Shown in pieces: positions 63,185-64,000 of a DNA stretch of 64,000 nucleotides. A program made the translations under genes and the position numbers. This stretch comes from Hyphomicrobium sp. (GTDB lineage: Bacteria > Pseudomonadota > Alphaproteobacteria > Rhizobiales > Hyphomicrobiaceae): contig JADJVG010000013.1 of assembly GCA_016716675.1 (NCBI GenBank), positions 43,655-107,654 of the forward strand, given 5' to 3'. The notes under the pieces are model-generated. The model was not told where the DNA came from and ran no database searches. It saw nothing but the letters and a program-made list of their open reading frames with translations. Within the stretch, counting starts at the first letter, position 1; the number at the start of each line of letters is the position of its first letter.

Positions 63185-63673
63185 CTAAAGATCGATCGCA
63201 TACAACAGCGCATCGGCCGGCGGCCCGCTGGCACGCTCATAATAGCCTTTGCGCCGTCCGGTTTCCTTGAATCCCAGTGCCTTGTACAAGGCGATACCGC
63301 CCGCATTATCGGCAGCCACCTCAAGGAATAGCCGCTTGGCCTCGCCGCGCCGCACCGCGCGAATGATCGCCTCGACAAGCTTCTTGCCGAGCCCCGCCCG
63401 TTGCCAATCCGGCGCCACGCCGACGGACAGAATTTCAGCTTCATCGGCCGCGAGCTGACCAATGATAAACCCGACGATGATTTTAGGATCACCGGCAACG
63501 GCGACGAGCGACGTCGATGCCGGATGTTCGAGCAAACCATTGACCGCCGCTTCGTCCCACGCCGGGTAGAACAGGCGCTTATGCAATGCTGCAATTTCGG
63601 CGGATCGCTCGGGCGCCGCCCACAGCATGCTGACGTGCTTGATATTCCGAAACGGGGTCACGTTTGATGTCAT
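63185..63673 (-). CDS. rimI: Ribosomal protein S18-alanine N-acetyltransferase RimI
   Basis: About 162 residues of the GNAT fold from ATG 63673. The acetyl-CoA loop Gln-Arg-Ala-Gly-Leu-Gly-Lys-Lys-Leu and the C-terminal Ala-Leu-Tyr-Lys-Ala-Leu-Gly-Phe-Lys-Glu-Thr-Gly-Arg-Arg are typical of RimI, which acetylates the N-terminus of S18. The start overlaps the end of tsaB by 4 bases (ATGA), and tsaB-rimI-fur order is common. The frame is open upstream to 63775, but those residues overlap tsaB. Confidence 0.88.
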   Translation of the reverse strand: MTSNVTPFRNIKHVSMLWAAPERSAEIAALHKRLFYPAWDEAAVNGLLEHPASTSLVAVAGDPKIIVGFIIGQLAADEAEILSVGVAPDWQRAGLGKKLVEAIIRAVRRGEAKRLFLEVAADNAGGIALYKALGFKETGRRKGYYERASGPPADALLYAIDL

Positions 63674-64000
63674 GCGCACTGTCCGGAGTAAGCGCCGGCA
63701 TATGGGCTCGGTGCGGGTGGCTTGGCGTCCGGCGGACGGAGATAGAGCGGCGCGACGCGCGCCACGCTCGGCCACTCCGACGAGAGAAATAGCATGTCGA
63801 TGGCCTCCGGCAAAAGCTCCGGACAGATGGCGCGGGCCTTGTCGCCGTTGTCGCGCGCGGCGGCACAGACAGCAGCCGCACCCGACCCAGCAATAACCGA
63901 AGATGTTCCCGCGAGCACCGCCGCCGCTGCCTCCACCGTTAGAAGGGCAGGAGGCGATAGGCTTTCGAGGGAACGCGGATGGAAAACCTGGAAGTAGACC
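63670..64000 (-). CDS. tsaB: TsaB C-terminal part (tRNA threonylcarbamoyladenosine modification), truncated by the window edge
   Basis: About 109 codons from the window end to the stop. The end Val-Ala-Pro-Leu-Tyr-Leu-Arg-Pro-Pro-Asp-Ala-Lys is the recurring C-terminus of TsaB, the partner of TsaD in making t6A37 in ANN-decoding tRNAs. The N-terminal part with the actin-like fold lies outside. Identification rests on this tail and on coupling to rimI. Confidence 0.8.
   Translation of the reverse strand, partial: VYFQVFHPRSLESLSPPALLTVEAAAAVLAGTSSVIAGSGAAAVCAAARDNGDKARAICPELLPEAIDMLFLSSEWPSVARVAPLYLRPPDAKPPAPSPYAGAYSGQCA

Overview
The window is about 60% G+C chromosomal DNA from an alphaproteobacterium, most likely of the order Hyphomicrobiales (Rhizobiales). 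The main evidence is gene order: an Irr-type Fur regulator beside fabA-fabB-fabI; the chain tsaB-rimI-fur-plsC-miaB-phoH-ybeY-corC-lnt-(XRE regulator)-metK-trmB-rimP-nusA-ylxR-infB-rbfA-truB with rpsO-pnp close by; and a biotin operon ending in bioZ. The tRNA-His, with A73 and G1-U72, also fits this group. I see no insertion sequence, prophage, integrase, CRISPR array or rRNA operon.

Layout. 0-3 kb: a DUF1178 protein and a Tat-exported PhoX-type phosphatase. 3.2-8.3 kb: the biotin operon bioB-bioF-bioD-bioA-bioZ, with overlapping genes. 8.5-9.8 kb: an O-antigen-ligase-like membrane protein. 9.8-11.3 kb: a highly anomalous stretch with no T on the plus strand for 222 bases, drifting gradually back to normal composition; I regard it as probable sequence artefact. 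11.6 kb: tRNA-His. 12.3-17.8 kb: an exported subtilase converging on an ECF sigma/anti-sigma pair, and a divergent PAS-type histidine kinase. 18-21.4 kb: a ferric-iron ABC importer (binding protein, unknown protein, permease) without its ATPase. 21.5-27.1 kb, minus strand: a secreted M15-like peptidase, glpD, a fused sodium/solute symporter and a PCuAC copper chaperone. 27.3-31.1 kb: coaBC-dut, cysK, moeB. 31.3-36.8 kb: a 2-hydroxyacid dehydrogenase, an SH3 protein, irr and fabA-fabB-fabI. 36.8-41.4 kb: murI, a membrane protein, a YHS-bearing copper P-type ATPase and a small secreted protein. 41.4-64 kb: mostly minus-strand information-processing and envelope genes.

How the genes work together. 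BioZ would supply the pimeloyl chain that BioF, BioA, BioD and BioB turn into biotin. FabA/FabB/FabI form the unsaturated fatty-acid and enoyl-reduction module. The PCuAC protein and the Cu(I) ATPase belong to copper handling, and Irr and the ferric importer to iron control. The 41-64 kb block carries mRNA decay, translation initiation, transcription antitermination, tRNA modification and lipoprotein acylation.

Quality caveat. Many essential genes (fabI, murI, copA, pnp, nusA, phoH, miaB, plsC, fur) are split by single-base indels, densest at 59.0-62.7 kb. A cold-shock gene carries one in-frame stop. These most likely reflect consensus errors. Each broken gene is given as one interrupted locus with the apparent break points.
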